Part shown: positions 10,718-23,869 of the stretch, piece by piece
Layout: each line of letters opens with the position of its first letter
Position numbering within the stretch: the first letter of the stretch is position 1
DNA from: Gelatoporia subvermispora B
Taxonomy: Eukaryota > Basidiomycota > Agaricomycetes > Polyporales > Gelatoporiaceae
Direction: 5' to 3'
NCBI GenBank assembly: GCA_000320605.2
Contig: KB445795.1
Coordinates: forward strand, 1,239,867 to 1,303,866
DNA: 64,000 nt
The notes under the pieces: generated by a model
What the model saw: the letters and a program-made list of their open reading frames with translations, nothing else
The model's database searches: none
What the model was told of the DNA's origin: nothing
Position numbers and translations under genes: made by a program

Positions 10718-13700
10718 ATGGCCGTCGTTGATCCTGCCTCTGGCTCTCCTGTCTTACAAAATACCCCTTTGCCTGTATCAGAAATCGATGCACAGCACGG
10801 TTTTCATACCGTCCAGCGCGACCCTGCCTCTTGGGCAGGCTCTCTCCCTGCCAGCCAGGGTCTGTACGACAACGACTACGAGAAGGATGCCTGTGGTGTA
10901 GGCTTCATCTGTCATATCAAGGGCGAACAGAGCCACAAGATTGTCTCGGATGCCCGCCAGCTCCTCTGTGCCATGACCCATCGTGGCGCTACTGGTGCGG
11001 ATAGCCGTGACGGAGATGGTGCAGGTGTCATGACTGGCATTCCGCACCTCTTCTTTAAGCGCGAGGCCGAGAGGGATATCGGGTGCGAGCTGCCGGAAGC
11101 CGGACAGTATGCTGTCGGTAACGTCTTTTTTAAACCCAACGATCCTGTCGGTCTGCAGAAGCAGCAGTCCATCTTCTCCAAGATTGCAGCCGATCTCGGA
11201 CTGCGGGTTCTTGGATGGAGAGAGGTGCCCACAGACGGAACCATTCTCGGGCCTGCTGCCGCTAGCAAGGAGCCAGCCATCCTCCAGCCGTTTGTCGTTC
11301 TGCGCTCGCACTACGGCGAAGGTAGCACCTGTCGCGGCGGGCAATTCGATGCGAAGTATTTCGAGTGTCAACTCTACGTTCTCCGCAAGCACGCCACTCA
11401 TAGCATGTTTGTGATTTTTTACTCCTCTTCAGTGAAAATATAGCTCAACGGTTGGATTCTGTCTGAAGTACGCTTGCGAAAGGCTTCTATGTCTGCTCTC
11501 TTTCCTCCAAGAACATTGTTTACAAGGGTCAGCTCTCCCCGCCGCAAGTGTACAACTACTACCATGATCTCAACCACGTGCTGTATCGCTCGCACTTTAC
11601 GCTTGTGCATTCGCGATTCTCCACCAACACGTTCCCGAGCTGGGACCGCGCCCAGCCTATGAGATGGGCCGCTCACAATGGTAAGAATTGCCAACTCTGT
11701 AAGACGCGATCTTGAGAGTAAGGTTTGATACCGTTGCTTATCAGGTGAGATCAACACGATCCGCGGAAACAAGAATTGGATGCGTGCAAGAGAAGGCGTT
11801 CTTTCATCTTCACTTTTCGGAGAGCAATTGGATCTACTGTATCCGATCATCGAATCCGGCGGCTCGGACTCTGCCGCGTTCGACAATGTACTCGAGCTCC
11901 TCGTTGTCAACGGCGTCTTGACCCTTCCTGAAGCTGTCATGATGCTCGTACCAGAGGCGTGGCAGGGTAATGACATCATGGAGCCGGAGAAGAAGGCCTT
12001 CTACAACTGGGCGGCATGTCTTCAGGAACCTTGGGATGGCCCCGCCCTGTTCGCATTCAGCGATGGCCGTTACTGCGGTGCTAACCTCGACCGCAACGGT
12101 CTGCGTCCCTGCCGCTATGTCGTAACAAACGAGGACATTATGGTTTGTGCGTCCGAGGTCGGCGCGGTCTACATCGCGCCTGAGAAGATAGTCTCGAAGG
12201 GACGCCTGAAGCCTGGCCGCATGCTTCTCGTCGATACGGAGGAGGGTCGCATCGTCGACGATAGGGAACTCAAGCGTAACACCGCCCGCAAGCAGAATTT
12301 CGCATCATGGATCGAAACGAACGTGCTCCATGTCCCTAACATTGTCAAGCGCGTCAAGCGCTCGCAAGCCATCGAGCCCGCCATTGATGCCTACTCACTT
12401 AGCACCGACCCGAAGCTGCTCGCGTTTGGCTACACCGTGGAGCAGCTCAATATGCTCATCATGCCCATGGTCACGGACGGCAAGGAGGCCCTCGGTTCCA
12501 TGGGTAATGACGCGCCGCTCGCCGTCTTGTCCGAGAAGCCTCGCGTTCTTTACGACTACTTCCGCCAGCTCTTCGCGCAAGTCACGAATCCTCCTATTGA
12601 CCCCATCCGGGAGAGCATCGTCATGTCCCTCGAGGCATACGTTGGTCCCGAAGGCAATCTCCTCGAGATGAAGCCCGAGCAGTGCCACCGTATCCTTCTG
12701 CGCTCGCCCATCCTCACGATCGAGGAGATGAACGCAATGAAGAACCTCAAGGTCGCATACACGAGCTGGCCGTCGCGCACAATCGACATCACCTTCCCCA
12801 AGGAGCACGGCCTGCCCGGCTACAGGACCGCCCTCGAGCGCGTCTGCAGCGAGGCGATGGAGGCCGTCGAGGAAGGCATCAAAGTTATCATCCTCTCTGA
12901 TCGGGAGACCGGCCCGTCTCGTGTTCCGCTGTCTGCGCTCATCGCTTGCGGTGGCGTGCACCACCACTTGGTGTCGCAGAAGAAGCGTGCGAAGGTTGCG
13001 CTCATGGTCGAGACTGGAGAGGCCCGCGAGGTACACCACCTGTGCGTACTTCTGGGCTACGGTGCCGACGCCATCTGCCCATGGCTTGTGGAAGAGTGCA
13101 TTCACAAGGTCGTTCGCGAAGGATTGTAAGCCGCCCGATGCTATCTGCTCGTTCATTTGTGCTCACATGAGTGTCTCCAGGGTGAAAGGCGACAAGACCT
13201 TTGAGGAGTTACTCGACAACTTCCGTCACTCCGTCGATGGCGGTATTCTGAAGGTCATGTCCAAGATGGGTATCTCGACCCTGCAGTCGTACAAGGGCGC
13301 CCAGATTTTCGAGGCGCTTGGTCTCCACACCGAGATTGTCGAGAAGTGCTTCATCGGCACCGCCAGCCGTGTCCAGGGTGCGACTTTCGACATCCTTGCC
13401 ATGGACGCGTTCGAAATGCACGAGCGCGGCTGGCCGACCCGCGATACTATCCTTCCCCCTGGTATGCCGGAGTCGGGTGACTACCACTGGCGCTCAGGTG
13501 GCGAGGCACACATCAACGATCCTGTCGGCCTCGCGAATCTTCAGGACGCCGTGCGTGAGAAGAACCAACGAGGGTATGACGCATACGCGAAGAACGCGAA
13601 CGAGCAGACGAGGGCAGTTCACCTCCGCGGCCTCCTCGAGTTCCGCTATGAGAACGCGACGCCCATCCCGATCGAGCAAGTCGAGCCCTGGAATGAGATC

Positions 13701-15092
13701 GTCCGGAGATTCGTTACAGGTGCGATGTCGTACGGCTCGATCTCTATGGAAGCCCACTCCACTCTGGCTATCGCGATGAACCGCCTCGGCGGCAAGTCCA
13801 ACACGGGCGAGGGAGGCGAGGATGCCGAGCGTTCTGACGTTCTCCCGAACGGCGACTCAATGAGATCGGCCATCAAGCAAGTCGCGTCTGGCCGCTTCGG
13901 TGTCACCTCGAACTACCTTGCAGACGCTGACGAGCTGCAGATCAAGATGGCGCAGGGTGCGAAGCCGGGTGAAGGAGGCGAACTTCCTGGACATAAGGTC
14001 TCTGGTTCCATTGCGCGCACGCGTCACTCGACCGCCGGAGTCGGCCTCATCTCTCCCCCTCCCCACCACGACATCTACTCGATCGAGGATCTGAAACAGC
14101 TCATTTACGACCTCAAGTGTTCGAACCCGAGGGCTCGCGTTTCCGTCAAGCTCGTGTCCGAGGTCGGCGTCGGTATCGTCGCGAGCGGTGTCGCCAAGGC
14201 TAAGGCCGACCACATTCTCATCTCCGGCCACGATGGTGGTACCGGTGCCTCCCGCTGGACTGGTATCAAGCACGCGGGTCTGCCATGGGAGCTTGGTCTC
14301 GCGGAGACTCACCAAACACTCGTGCTGAACGATCTCCGTGGTCGTGTGACTGTGCAGACTGACGGTCAACTCCGTACCGGTCGCGATATCGCCATTGCCT
14401 GCCTGCTCGGTGCTGAAGAATGGGGCTTTGCGACCACTCCCCTCATTGCGATGGGCTGTATCATGATGAGGAAGTGTCACTGTACGTCGCATGTGTCTGG
14501 TTAACGCGAGATAATTTAGCTCATTGCTTTAATAGTGAACACCTGCCCTGTTGGTATTGCCACACAGGATCCTCAGCTCCGGGCCAAGTTCGCCGGTCAG
14601 CCCGAACAGGTCATCAACTTCTTCTACTACATCGCGGAGGACCTCCGTAGCTACATGGCCAAGCTCGGTTTCCGTACGATTAACGAGATGGTTGGGCGCG
14701 CCGATATGCTCAAGGCTGACGAGAAACTCCGCAAGCCGAAGACCGCGCACCTCGATCTCTCCGCCATCTTGAAGCCTGCTTGGCAGATGCGCCCCGGCGC
14801 CGCTACCTACCGCGTCCGCCCGCAAGACCATAAGCTCTACATCCGTCTCGACAACAAATTCATCGATGAGGCGGAGCCCGCGCTTACGAAGGGCCTTCCT
14901 GTTCACGTCGAGTGCGACGTCACCAACACCGACCGCGCGCTTGGAACTTCTCTTTCATACCGCGTCTCGAAGCTGTATGGTGAGGAGGGTCTTCCCCGCG
15001 ACACCATTCATATCCGCATGCGCGGCTCCGCCGGCCAGTCGTTGGGCGCCTTCCTCGCGCCCGGCATCACAATAGAGCTGGAGGGTGATGCG

Positions 15093-15124
<32 letters not shown>

Positions 15125-17839
15125 CCGGCTGGTTGTCTACCCGCCGAAGCAGTCGACGTTCAAGGCCGAGGAGAACATCATCGTCGGCAATGTCTGCCTT
15201 TACGGTGCGACGTCCGGCGAGGCGTTCATCCGTGGCATTGCTGCCGAGCGTTTCGCCGTCAGGAACTCCGGTGCCAATGCGGTAGTTGAGGGCTGTGGTG
15301 ACCACGGTTGCGAGTACATGACGGGTGGTCGTGTCGTCATCCTTGGTAGCACGGGTCGTAACTTCGCTGCTGGCATGAGCGGCGGAATTGCATACGTACT
15401 CGACTTGGCTCACACCTTCGCCTCGAAGGTGAATATGGAGATGGTGGAGCTAGGCAAGGTCACCGATCCTCGAGAGATTGCTGAATTGCGCGGACTCATT
15501 GAGGACCACCGCCATTACACCGGATCCGAGGTTGCCGACCGTGTCTTGCACGATTTCCATCATCTGCTCCCGCTGTTCGTTCGTGTCATGCCAGGTGACT
15601 ACAAGCGTGTACTCGAGGAGCAGGCCGCGCGGGCGAAGGAGGAGAAGGCTCGGCAGACCACCATCGACCTGATCCCTTCCCGGACTGCTAGTCAAGTCGA
15701 CCTTGCGTCAGAAGGTCTGGAGGACATTTTGTTACCGAAGGAGCCGCCTTCTCTTCGTGCGAGCCGATCTACTTCTAGAACTCGCGTAGAGCCGTCTCTC
15801 ACGGACATGGAGGATTCGTTGGTCGATGATAATACGACGAAGCAGCGCATGAGCAAGGTCGATAAGACACGAGGCTTCATGAAGTACAAGCGCCTGACCG
15901 AGACCTACCGGCCCCCTCGCAAGCGTGTCAAGGACTGGAAGGAGATCTCCACGCGATTGACCGAGGACGAGCTCAAGTATCAGTCGGCGCGCTGCATGGA
16001 CTGCGGTGTGCCGTTCTGTCAGTCTGACAGCGGCTGCCCGATTTCGAACATCATTCCCAAGTGGAACGATCTCGTCTTCAAGGGACAATGGCAGGATGCT
16101 CTGAACCGGCTTTTGATGACGAACAACTTCCCCGAGTTTACCGGGCGTGTGTGCCCGGCGCCTTGCGAGGGTGCATGCGTACTCGGCATCAATGAGCAGC
16201 CCGTGGGCATCAAGAGCATCGAGTGCGCCATCATTGACAAGGTGTGTTATTCTTCTCACGGGATCTACCGTACATGTGCTGAAATCATGTCGCTCAGGGC
16301 TTCGAGATGGGTTGGATGGAGCCCAAGATTCCTAGCTTCCGCACCGGCAAGAGGATCGCAGTCATTGGCTCTGGTCCTGCAGGGTTGGCGTGTGCCGATC
16401 AGCTCAACAAGGCCGGTCACTTTGTCACGGTCTACGATCGCAACGACCGCATGGGTGGTCTCCTCATGTACGGAATTCCAAAGTGCGCTATTTTTTCCTC
16501 TTCGGCAGTCTGGAACGATCTAACGATTCTCACAGCATGAAGCTTGACAAGTCGATTGTTCAGCGGCGCATTGATCTAATGGCCGCGGAGGGTGTGGTGA
16601 GTACTACATCATGCGGAGCCCTGATCGCGAATTCACGGCCTTGTAGACCTTTGTTCCAAACACGTCCGTCGGCCGAGATGTCGACGTGAACGAGCTTCGC
16701 GCTGAGAATGATGCTGTGATTATCTCCACTGGAGCAACATGGCCCCGTGACCTGAAGATACCCAACCGTGAGGTTGATGGTATCCACTTCGCAATGGAGT
16801 ACTTACAGGTGAGTACTGCAGTGGCTCTTGATACTGTCTTTCACGTGATTGACCTTGCGTGTCCCAGATGAACACGAAGTCATTGCTGGATTCCGAACTC
16901 CAGAACAGCAACTACATCAGCGCCAAAGGCAAGGACGTTATTGTCATTGGTGGAGGCGACACCGGAAATGATTGCATTGGTACCGCGATGCGTCATGGTG
17001 CGAAGTCGGTAACAAACTTCGAACTACTCCCGAGACCGTCTGCTGGTCGTGGCCGCGACAACCCATGGCCTCAGTGGCCCAGGTACGCCGGTTCCTGTTG
17101 ACTTTCAGCATGATCAAACTTAACAACGCCCCGATAGAATCTTCCGTACTGACTATGGTCATACTGAAGTCGCTGCGCACTTCGGCAATGGTATGTGGTA
17201 CTCTCACGTCTGATGCGGCGTCCCACTCATTCCCACATGCAGACCCTAGGGAGTATTGCATCTCCACCAAAGACTTCGTCGTGGACGAGGACGGCAAGTT
17301 GGCCGGCTTGAACACCGTCCGCGTGGAGTGGACGAAGGACAGTGGCGGGCGCTGGAAAATGGAGGAGGTGCCTGGATCCGAGAAGTTCTTCCCTGCGCAG
17401 CTCGTCTTCCTTGCGCTTGGCTTCCTGGGCCCCGAGGGAGATCTCATCAAGGCGCTAGGCGTTAAGCAGGATGCCCGCTCAAACATCGAGACGCCGGCGA
17501 AGGTCTGTCTCGTTGACGTAGTCTAACTCAGGGCTGCGCTGATCCATATGGACTTGTAGAAATACTCCACGAACGTGGAAGGCATCTTTGCTGCGGGTGA
17601 CTGCCGCCGCGGCCAGTCTCTCATTGTTTGGGGCATCAACGAGGGTCGTGGTTGTGCCGCCGAAGTCGACGCATGGCTGATGGGCAACACCCGTCTCCCC
17701 GCCGATGGTGGTATCCCTCAGAGGGTTAGTAAACATCCAACGAAGTATGACATTGACAGTGGCTGACATGTGTACCGATGTCCAGGTATTCGTACCCCCT
17801 CCTAGCCAGCTCACCCCCGGCATCAAGGTCGCCGCTTGA
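10718..17839 (+). CDS. GLT1: NADH-dependent glutamate synthase (GOGAT)
   Basis: One long polypeptide of about 2,100 residues in 13 exons; it makes two glutamates from glutamine and 2-oxoglutarate. The start MAVVDPASG precedes a short propeptide and CGVGFICHI, whose Cys becomes the N-terminal nucleophile of the glutaminase domain; [16 protein letters not shown] follows. The central and FMN-binding domains include [24 protein letters not shown] and [11 protein letters not shown], then the Cys-rich C-T-C-P-V-G-I-A iron-sulphur site. The beta-helix GXGXG domain has [11 protein letters not shown] and GGRVVILG. The small-subunit part begins near 15850: CMDCGVPFC and CPAPCEGAC for 4Fe-4S clusters, [11 protein letters not shown] for FAD and [10 protein letters not shown] for NAD(P)H. 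Exon joins are clean, such as [11 protein letters not shown] across the first intron (11407-11468). The stop follows G-I-K-V-A-A. Fusion of both subunits is normal for fungal NADH-GOGAT. Confidence 0.97.
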
Positions 17840-18114
17840 GTTGTCTTCAAAAATACCCTAGCTATCATAGATTGCACAAAATCTCTGCGCCTCAACGCGC
17901 GTCACGATACATTCCTTTGGCAAGGCTCAACGCTGCAATGTGTGTATAATACGATACGACCAGTGATTGTTGTTCCCTCGACACGGCTTGCAATAACTAC
18001 ATGTACACAGATGTCTGGATGGATATATAGGTGTATGGTTGTACTTGTACATGGTCGGATGACAATATATATATGCTATGACCATCAAATATTAGATGTG
18101 ACAATTCCGAGTCA

Positions 18115-19278
18115 GCGGAGTTGTTCCTCTTCGTAGATACGGATGCCCCCCTTGCCCCAAGCTTCTAGGACAGCCTTTCCAGCGCCCGTCGGTTGGGTGA
18201 AAGCAACTTCACCCTTAGCCGGATCGAGAGGACACCCCAAGATGAATGTAGATGCAGCGGCTGCCAGGAGGTGCGTCGCGATGCCCAGACGACGATGTGA
18301 TGACGAGACAAAAAGACGCGGGATACCCATGGGGGTGGGGAGCGGCGCTGGACGGACGTACAAATTAGTCGTAGTGTCGACAGGGATCAGGCTACGCAGC
18401 GGATTGTGTTCTGAAGTGCTCGGGTCCGATGTAGTATGGGATGATGCAGGAGGGTGAATGGCCATTTCGTCCGTAGTAGCAATTGCCATGGCAGTGGTAA
18501 TGCGCTGCGCAATGACGCATCCGACAATCTTCTCGCGGGAGCTTGTACTGGTTGCAGAAGGCAGCAAGAAGAGGTACACTTTGCATTGCTGAAGAACTGA
18601 AGGTGATAGTGGTGGCGAAGAGAGCGCAAGTCGAATGGTGTCAAGGAGCGTAGTGAACTGCATTGAACAAAGCACTCCTTCAGCACAGCTCGATTTCTTG
18701 GGGTCGGTCATTAGCTCACATACCTTAGCACCTATCTTTCCAGATACATCCGGCCGGAAGCATATGATCCGGCCTTTCGTTCCGTTCTTCAGCTTCACGC
18801 CACTGGCAAGTTCCTCTACACCGACTTTGGCGAGTTCTCGCTCTTCCTCCTTCCCCCATTCCAAGCCCCGCTGAACTCGGGCGCAGTGTGCACGGTGGAG
18901 ACTCTCGTCATCAGGCGCGCCCTTTGTGTATGACAAGTCACACAATGGACACGTCCGAATGATGGTGGTATCGATGGCGAAGTGCAACTGCGTGAGCTTC
19001 TTCTCTTTCTCCCTCTCTTTCCCCTTTTCCTTTCCAGAGAAGCCTAGCTTGAGCTTTGTCTGGGCTGGCTTCTTGTCTCGCTTTGGAGGGAATAGTGATG
19101 CACGGCTCTGCTTCTTAGACGGTGGCGTGTTCTGTACGGTGTCGCGCTCGGTGAGTGGGCGCTTGCGTTTGAGCGACGGTGATGTTGGCGGGGACGATGT
19201 GAGCTCCGACGGCGGCGATGACGGGCAGGGTAGTCTGGAGGGGCGCGAGGAGTAGGTGCGCTTGACCTTGGATGCCAT
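18115..19278 (-). CDS. ECO1: ECO1/ESCO cohesin acetyltransferase
   Basis: It acetylates the Smc3 subunit of cohesin in S phase to establish sister-chromatid cohesion. The N-terminus (from M-A-S-K-V-K-R) is basic and low in complexity. A zinc finger follows: CPLCDLSYTKG and H-R-A-H-C. The C-terminal acetyltransferase has V-G-C-V-I-A-Q-R, then GIPRLFVSSSHRRLGIATHL and F-T-Q-P-T-G-A-G-K, matching the I-x-R-[IL]-W-V-x-x-x-x-R-R and D-P-T-x-x-G-K motifs of the family. The upstream Met at 19374 is in frame but gives an unrelated basic extension, so 19278 is preferred. One intron (18658-18723) lies inside the otherwise open frame. The gene converges on GLT1, 275 bp apart. With the intron removed the protein has about 365 residues. 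Confidence 0.9.
18658..18723 (-). other. 66-nt in-frame intron of ECO1
   Basis: On the minus strand it begins gtatgtgagc and ends ttcaatgcag. It is exactly 22 codons long and contains no stop. Removing it joins G-K-I-G-A-K to F-T-T-L-L-D-T-I, which fits the family's continuous stretch before the acetyltransferase core. Retention would insert a 22-residue loop there. Confidence 0.75.
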
Positions 19279-19676
19279 GGTGCAATCAGTACGCGTGTGG
19301 GCGTCGGTGTGCCTCATGCCAGTCGCGTTGCGCGGGTTGACTCTGTTTGGCAATTCGCGCACAACGCGTCGCACGCGTTCACGTCACGTGTACCGTGTCG
19401 CCTCGCGCTTGTGGCTGGCAGCGTGGACCCTGAGCTAGCACTGGGGCGGCGCGCCCATCTTCGCCACATTGCCTGCACTAAGGAGCGAGGACAACGGTCG
19501 ATGTTTGCATGAATGGAGAATGTATTTAGCCTTAAAATCCACCGGCCATAGAAACAGAGTTAAGTAAGTACACAGCGGGCCAGCCCAACTACAGCGATAA
19601 CAATACATAAGTATCGGCATTGGTGAATTGACAGGTCATGAAAGGTCATCTTCGAGTGTCGTAACGTGTCGTATTT
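19279..19676. promoter_or_regulatory. ECO1 upstream region with three MCB (ACGCGT) boxes
   Basis: The palindrome ACGCGT occurs at 19291-19296, 19364-19369 and 19373-19378, that is 13 to 100 bp upstream of the ECO1 ATG. In yeasts this MluI cell-cycle box is bound by MBF and drives G1/S transcription, including that of replication and cohesion genes. A CACGTG is at 19385-19390. The distal part of this interval is the 3' flank of the GH55 gene. Function in this fungus is inferred. Confidence 0.55.
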
Positions 19677-22600
19677 TCACTGTGTCCAAGCGGTCACAGT
19701 AGACTGGAAGCCGTTGATGTTTGGGGCCTGAGATATCACCGCGGAACCAGCCACGCTCAACATGTTTGCAACGCCGACCGTCGCCAGACTATATACGTTA
19801 ATCCCAGTGGATGCAGTGTCGATGTTGAGGATCTGAGACTGGCAAGATGCGGAATTGACGCAAGTCTGATCGAAGTTGTCAAAGAAGCTGTACAGTCCAG
19901 CACCTATAAGCGTTCTTTCAGTAATCAGAGTCCGCTATAATTTCATGAGGCACCGCACCGAAGATGAGGATGTCAGACGACGACTGGATATTCACAGCCC
20001 ATGCCGATGTTGATCCGCTGTACACAGGGTCGCTGAAGGAGCTGACAGAGGAAAACGGAGCTGGGGGAGCTGGTGTTGGCTGATAGTACGGCTGTGATAT
20101 GGTGGTACACAGCTCAACCGAAGGGCATCTGCAGGCAGTACGCGTGAAGACTTACAGTCTCGGTTTGGAGGAGGCCTATATAATGGTTTTGTGCATTCAC
20201 GAGATTATACTGGTAAAGTGTGTGATGCTCGGCTGCAGACAATGATATTAGTTCTGATTTTTTCATCGTTGTCGCTGTTTGACTCACAAGCTATGTGACA
20301 AGAACATTAGTAAACTCTCCCCCGCGGATGTAACGATCAGGGCAGTACTCACCGGTGCCAATCATCCAAACAGGTCCAGTCGATTCGGACAGGATTCCAC
20401 GTCCGCTGAAGATGCTAAGTTGCGATTGGCCGTCTCCATCCAGATCATGATCAGCGAGCCAAACCCATGTACCCTTCACTTTTGTCAAAAAATGAACATA
20501 AGTCAGTCTCGATTAGAGCGTACCTCGAGGTAGGCGTTTGAACCCGGGGTCAGATGAAGGGCAAGGAAAGCTGCGAAACATGCATCATTTTGTGAACCAG
20601 AGGGGCACTGAGCGGACTCTAGGTTCGTTCCGGCAGCTGTATTTATTCATGTCAACAAGACGTCCATAATTCTCGAGACAAACTTGACTTACCACCGCCA
20701 AGTCTGCGGGGTAGCCCACTCCTTAGTATCACGTTTCGACACTACGGATATGCCCACGTACCGTATGTGACTATCCCACATGCCCGCGCCTCCTTGCTGG
20801 TCAGAGTGCACATTCCATTCTACTACGATGGCTCCAGGAGCTTCAGCAGATAATAGATCAGTAAGCTTCGTCAGTTCTAATTGGACATGTGCAGGCACGA
20901 CTGACCAGGGCCTTGGGTCGCGAACAAGATATCTGTTATCTCCACGATGCCTTCGTCGCCAGAGTTACCGACCTTGACCATCACAGTCGGGTTGCTCTGA
21001 TCCTGGAACACTGAACCACCGCCCATGATGACACTCCATGCCTCGCCGACCATCTGGGTGCCGGCGGGAATGGTGAGTGTGTTAGAGATCAGGTACGTGC
21101 CCGCGTCGAAGAAGATGATATTGCAGCCCGAGAACTAAATCGAGGCATAAGGTCAGTCTACATTGACTGTCTGAATAGCAAATATTACCTGGTTGAAAAT
21201 GGCTTGCAAAGAAGCGGTGTCGTCGGTCTTACCGTCACCCTTGGCACCGTTGCTTTTCACGCTGACGAATTGGGACACCGCGTAGTCCTCATACCTGGCC
21301 TCTTGTTAGCACCAGCCGCAGCTACAAGTTGAGTTCACGTACTGGGGATGCATCCGGCCAAAGATCCTCCCTGCACTGTCGAGCAGGCTTGCAGACTTCG
21401 TCGGGGCAGGAATGTTCGCTTGCACGAACTGGCCAGTGGCGCTCGTACCAGAGTAGACATTGCCCTGACCCCAGCTATCGATCGTGGTCGTGCCTCCGGC
21501 AAGCACAGTTTGCCCTCCCACAACACCGACGGCCGTGGGTACGTTCGTGAGCTGGATGTTGTTCAGGACCAGAGAGCCCGCCAAGGACGACGAGGCGACT
21601 GAGGACCGGACGAAAATCGGGGTGTTCGAGACGACCGCGTCGATGATGGCTTCGCCGCCAACCGTCTGCGTGCAGGCACAGATGAGGTCATGATGTAATA
21701 AACACTTCGGGAACGGTCTGACGCCCACCTGTGTCGATTGCGAGGTACCGCCGGTCATGAGATCAAACCCAACCTGGCAGTTGTTGACTGAAAGTGATAG
21801 GCGGGTTCACGCGAGCACGACATTCAGTGAAGATCAGGAACGCACTGGTGATGCCCTGGAAGGTCCATCCTACATATATGCGGTCAAACACGACGTGTCA
21901 AGTGGTGCCAGAGAAGATTCTTACCCCAGTTCCAGATAGAATACACAGCTATACATATGACAGGTCAAGATCCTTCCGTGCTGTCGTCAGATTCAACTCA
22001 CCGGTGTTGGCATTGTTCACGGTGACGTTGCGGACTGTGAACCTACGGGACGTCATGTGAGACGAAGTGCCCTGTCCATGTGGTTGCACAAGAGAAGTAC
22101 TCACTGTTGGTTCCCAACCCACATACCGTACTTGCCTGGAACGCCATGCCTGAGTAAAGCGTCGGAGATTCTGACGGGCGATCCTCTCACCTCCATTGAA
22201 TACGAGATCTGCCCGATCGACGGAAGTACCATAAGTACAGTATCGACACTGCATGGGAAAAACATACCGCCCATGAAGCCACCACTTCCGTTCTCCATCC
22301 AGATCCCTGGTACCACCTATCGTCAGCAAAGATATGACATTCTCATGAATACGATCACGTACCCTGATGAGCATTGCCGGCGGCTGTGCTCATTTCCACG
22401 ACGATGTTCATGAGCGACGTCGCTTGGGCGACCTGCCAGTGGATACCGGTAGCGGAAGCCGATGCGGGCATAGCGGTGAGGTCGATCACGAAGTTGCGCA
22501 CGCTCCGGAAGAAGTTGTTCTGGTTGGTGAACCATTGCGCCCCGCCGCCGTTCGGAATATACGGATCGGCGTCTGGACAGACATCAGGTTCACATTTATT

Positions 22601-23245
22601 GCGATGCTACTATATGCACAACGTACCGATGACTGCCATGCCAGTGAATCCTGCCGATGCCTTGAGGGTGGGAGGAGTTCGCGCATCACCGATGATCTGC
22701 GTGTAATAGTAGGTGCTGATTCGCATGAATGTTATGATCCATGTCGCCAGCCCACGGGCTAGACTCACTTGATTGGTGTCGAAACAACATAGGTGCTGCC
22801 TCGAGTTGAGCTGCTGCCCGCAATGTATCCAAGTATAAGCTTACCCGGGCGGGAAGTAAACGATGGCAGGCGTCACTGTCGAGGATTCGCAAGATCCTCC
22901 ACCGCATCGCCCGCCGGTAGACATCGCGTTGCTAGAAGCGCGCCCAAACCTATCAGAACAGTACGGTGGATCCGCAGGAATGCATGCTAACTTGATTGCT
23001 GCGGTATCATCTGTGACACCGTCGCCTTTGGCACCAAAGTCCATTACATTGCGGAACACCTGGTACGAGCTTGGATCCGAGTTGAATGCCGCAGTTCCCT
23101 GGTGCTGAATGTTCTGCATCCAGAAAGGGTCACCTGGCGCAGCGGTCCCTGCTCCAATCGGGCTGGAGCACGACGACCCGAGGGCCAACACCGTCTGCAT
23201 GGCGGCTAGAGCACCGAGAAACGGGAGGAGTATTGGCACCAGCAT
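19677..23245 (-). CDS. secreted GH55 exo-beta-1,3-glucanase
   Basis: Multi-exon gene for a secreted protein with two pectate-lyase-like beta-helix halves, as in GH55 laminarinases, which cleave glucose from beta-1,3-glucan. The start at 23245 gives a signal peptide (M-L-V-P-I-L-L-P-F-L-G-A-L-A-A), then Y-Q-V-F-R-N-V-M-D-F-G-A-K-G-D-G-V-T-D-D-T-A-A-I. The second half repeats this signature as S-V-K-S-N-G-A-K-G-D-G-K-T-D-D-T-A-S-L, followed by I-F-F-D-A-G-T-Y and G-E-A-W-S-V-I-M-G-G-G. The C-terminus is F-Q-S-T-V-T-A-W-T-Q before the stop. Many small exons in 19.7-22.9 kb were not all resolved. A TATA-like element lies just upstream. The role could be turnover of the fungus's own wall or attack on other glucans. 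Confidence 0.88.
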
Positions 23246-23295
23246 GGCCGGGTAGCGAGGTGACCGATGTGTATCCAGCACAGTGTCGTGTCGTG

Positions 23296-23302
23296 TTATA
23301 TA
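23296..23302 (-). promoter_or_regulatory. TATA-like box of the GH55 gene
   Basis: The minus strand reads TATATAA here, about 50 bp upstream of the GH55 start codon, a plausible position for a TATA element with a short leader. Assigned by position and consensus only. Confidence 0.45.
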
Positions 23303-23869
23303 GGAAGCACGAGGCAGGATATTGATGAGAGCACATGTCGCGAGGTCGACGTTCGGTCGAGGAGAGGACGATCATCTCAGCGGTGAAGCATATTTTTGGA
23401 AGAAACGTACGGGTGCGAGTGTGCGGCGGGTGCTGCTTCCTGCGGAATTTGTCGCGCACGCCCTGTGCAAAGTTCGCGAGCCGCGTGCTGGGGTGGAGAC
23501 GTTGCGAACTCGTGACGGACCCGCCAGAGCTCATGCGCGCGGTGCAGATGGACAACGACAGCCGACAACCTTCCGCCTCCGTGAGACAGACAAGCAAGGA
23601 CGAGTGCTATAGGTGATTCACTTGGCGTTGCAGGTAGGAAAGGACTGCGCTCCTCCTGCCAGTTCCCCGCGCCTGCGGCACCGACTCGGTGCGGCGCGTC
23701 GCCAATTGCCACTCGCGCGACAACCACGTGAGCTGATTCCACGCCAATCTCCGGCGCTCCCCCTCCGTTGCTCGTGTCCGCCGTGCGGTCTCGCCCTTTG
23801 CTCATCCAGTAAATACAAGCCTTTTCGCAGATCCTCGTTCAACACCGCAACGCCTGAGGCAAATCCATC

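Noticed and set aside
10443..10901. 152-codon plus-strand frame at the GLT1 start
   Set aside because: Different frame from the conserved C-G-V-G-F reading; covers promoter and leader.
12395..13156. 253-codon minus-strand frame
   Set aside because: Antisense shadow of the GC-rich GLT1 coding sequence.
13857..14492. 211-codon minus-strand frame
   Set aside because: Shadow of the FMN-binding domain of GLT1 on the other strand.
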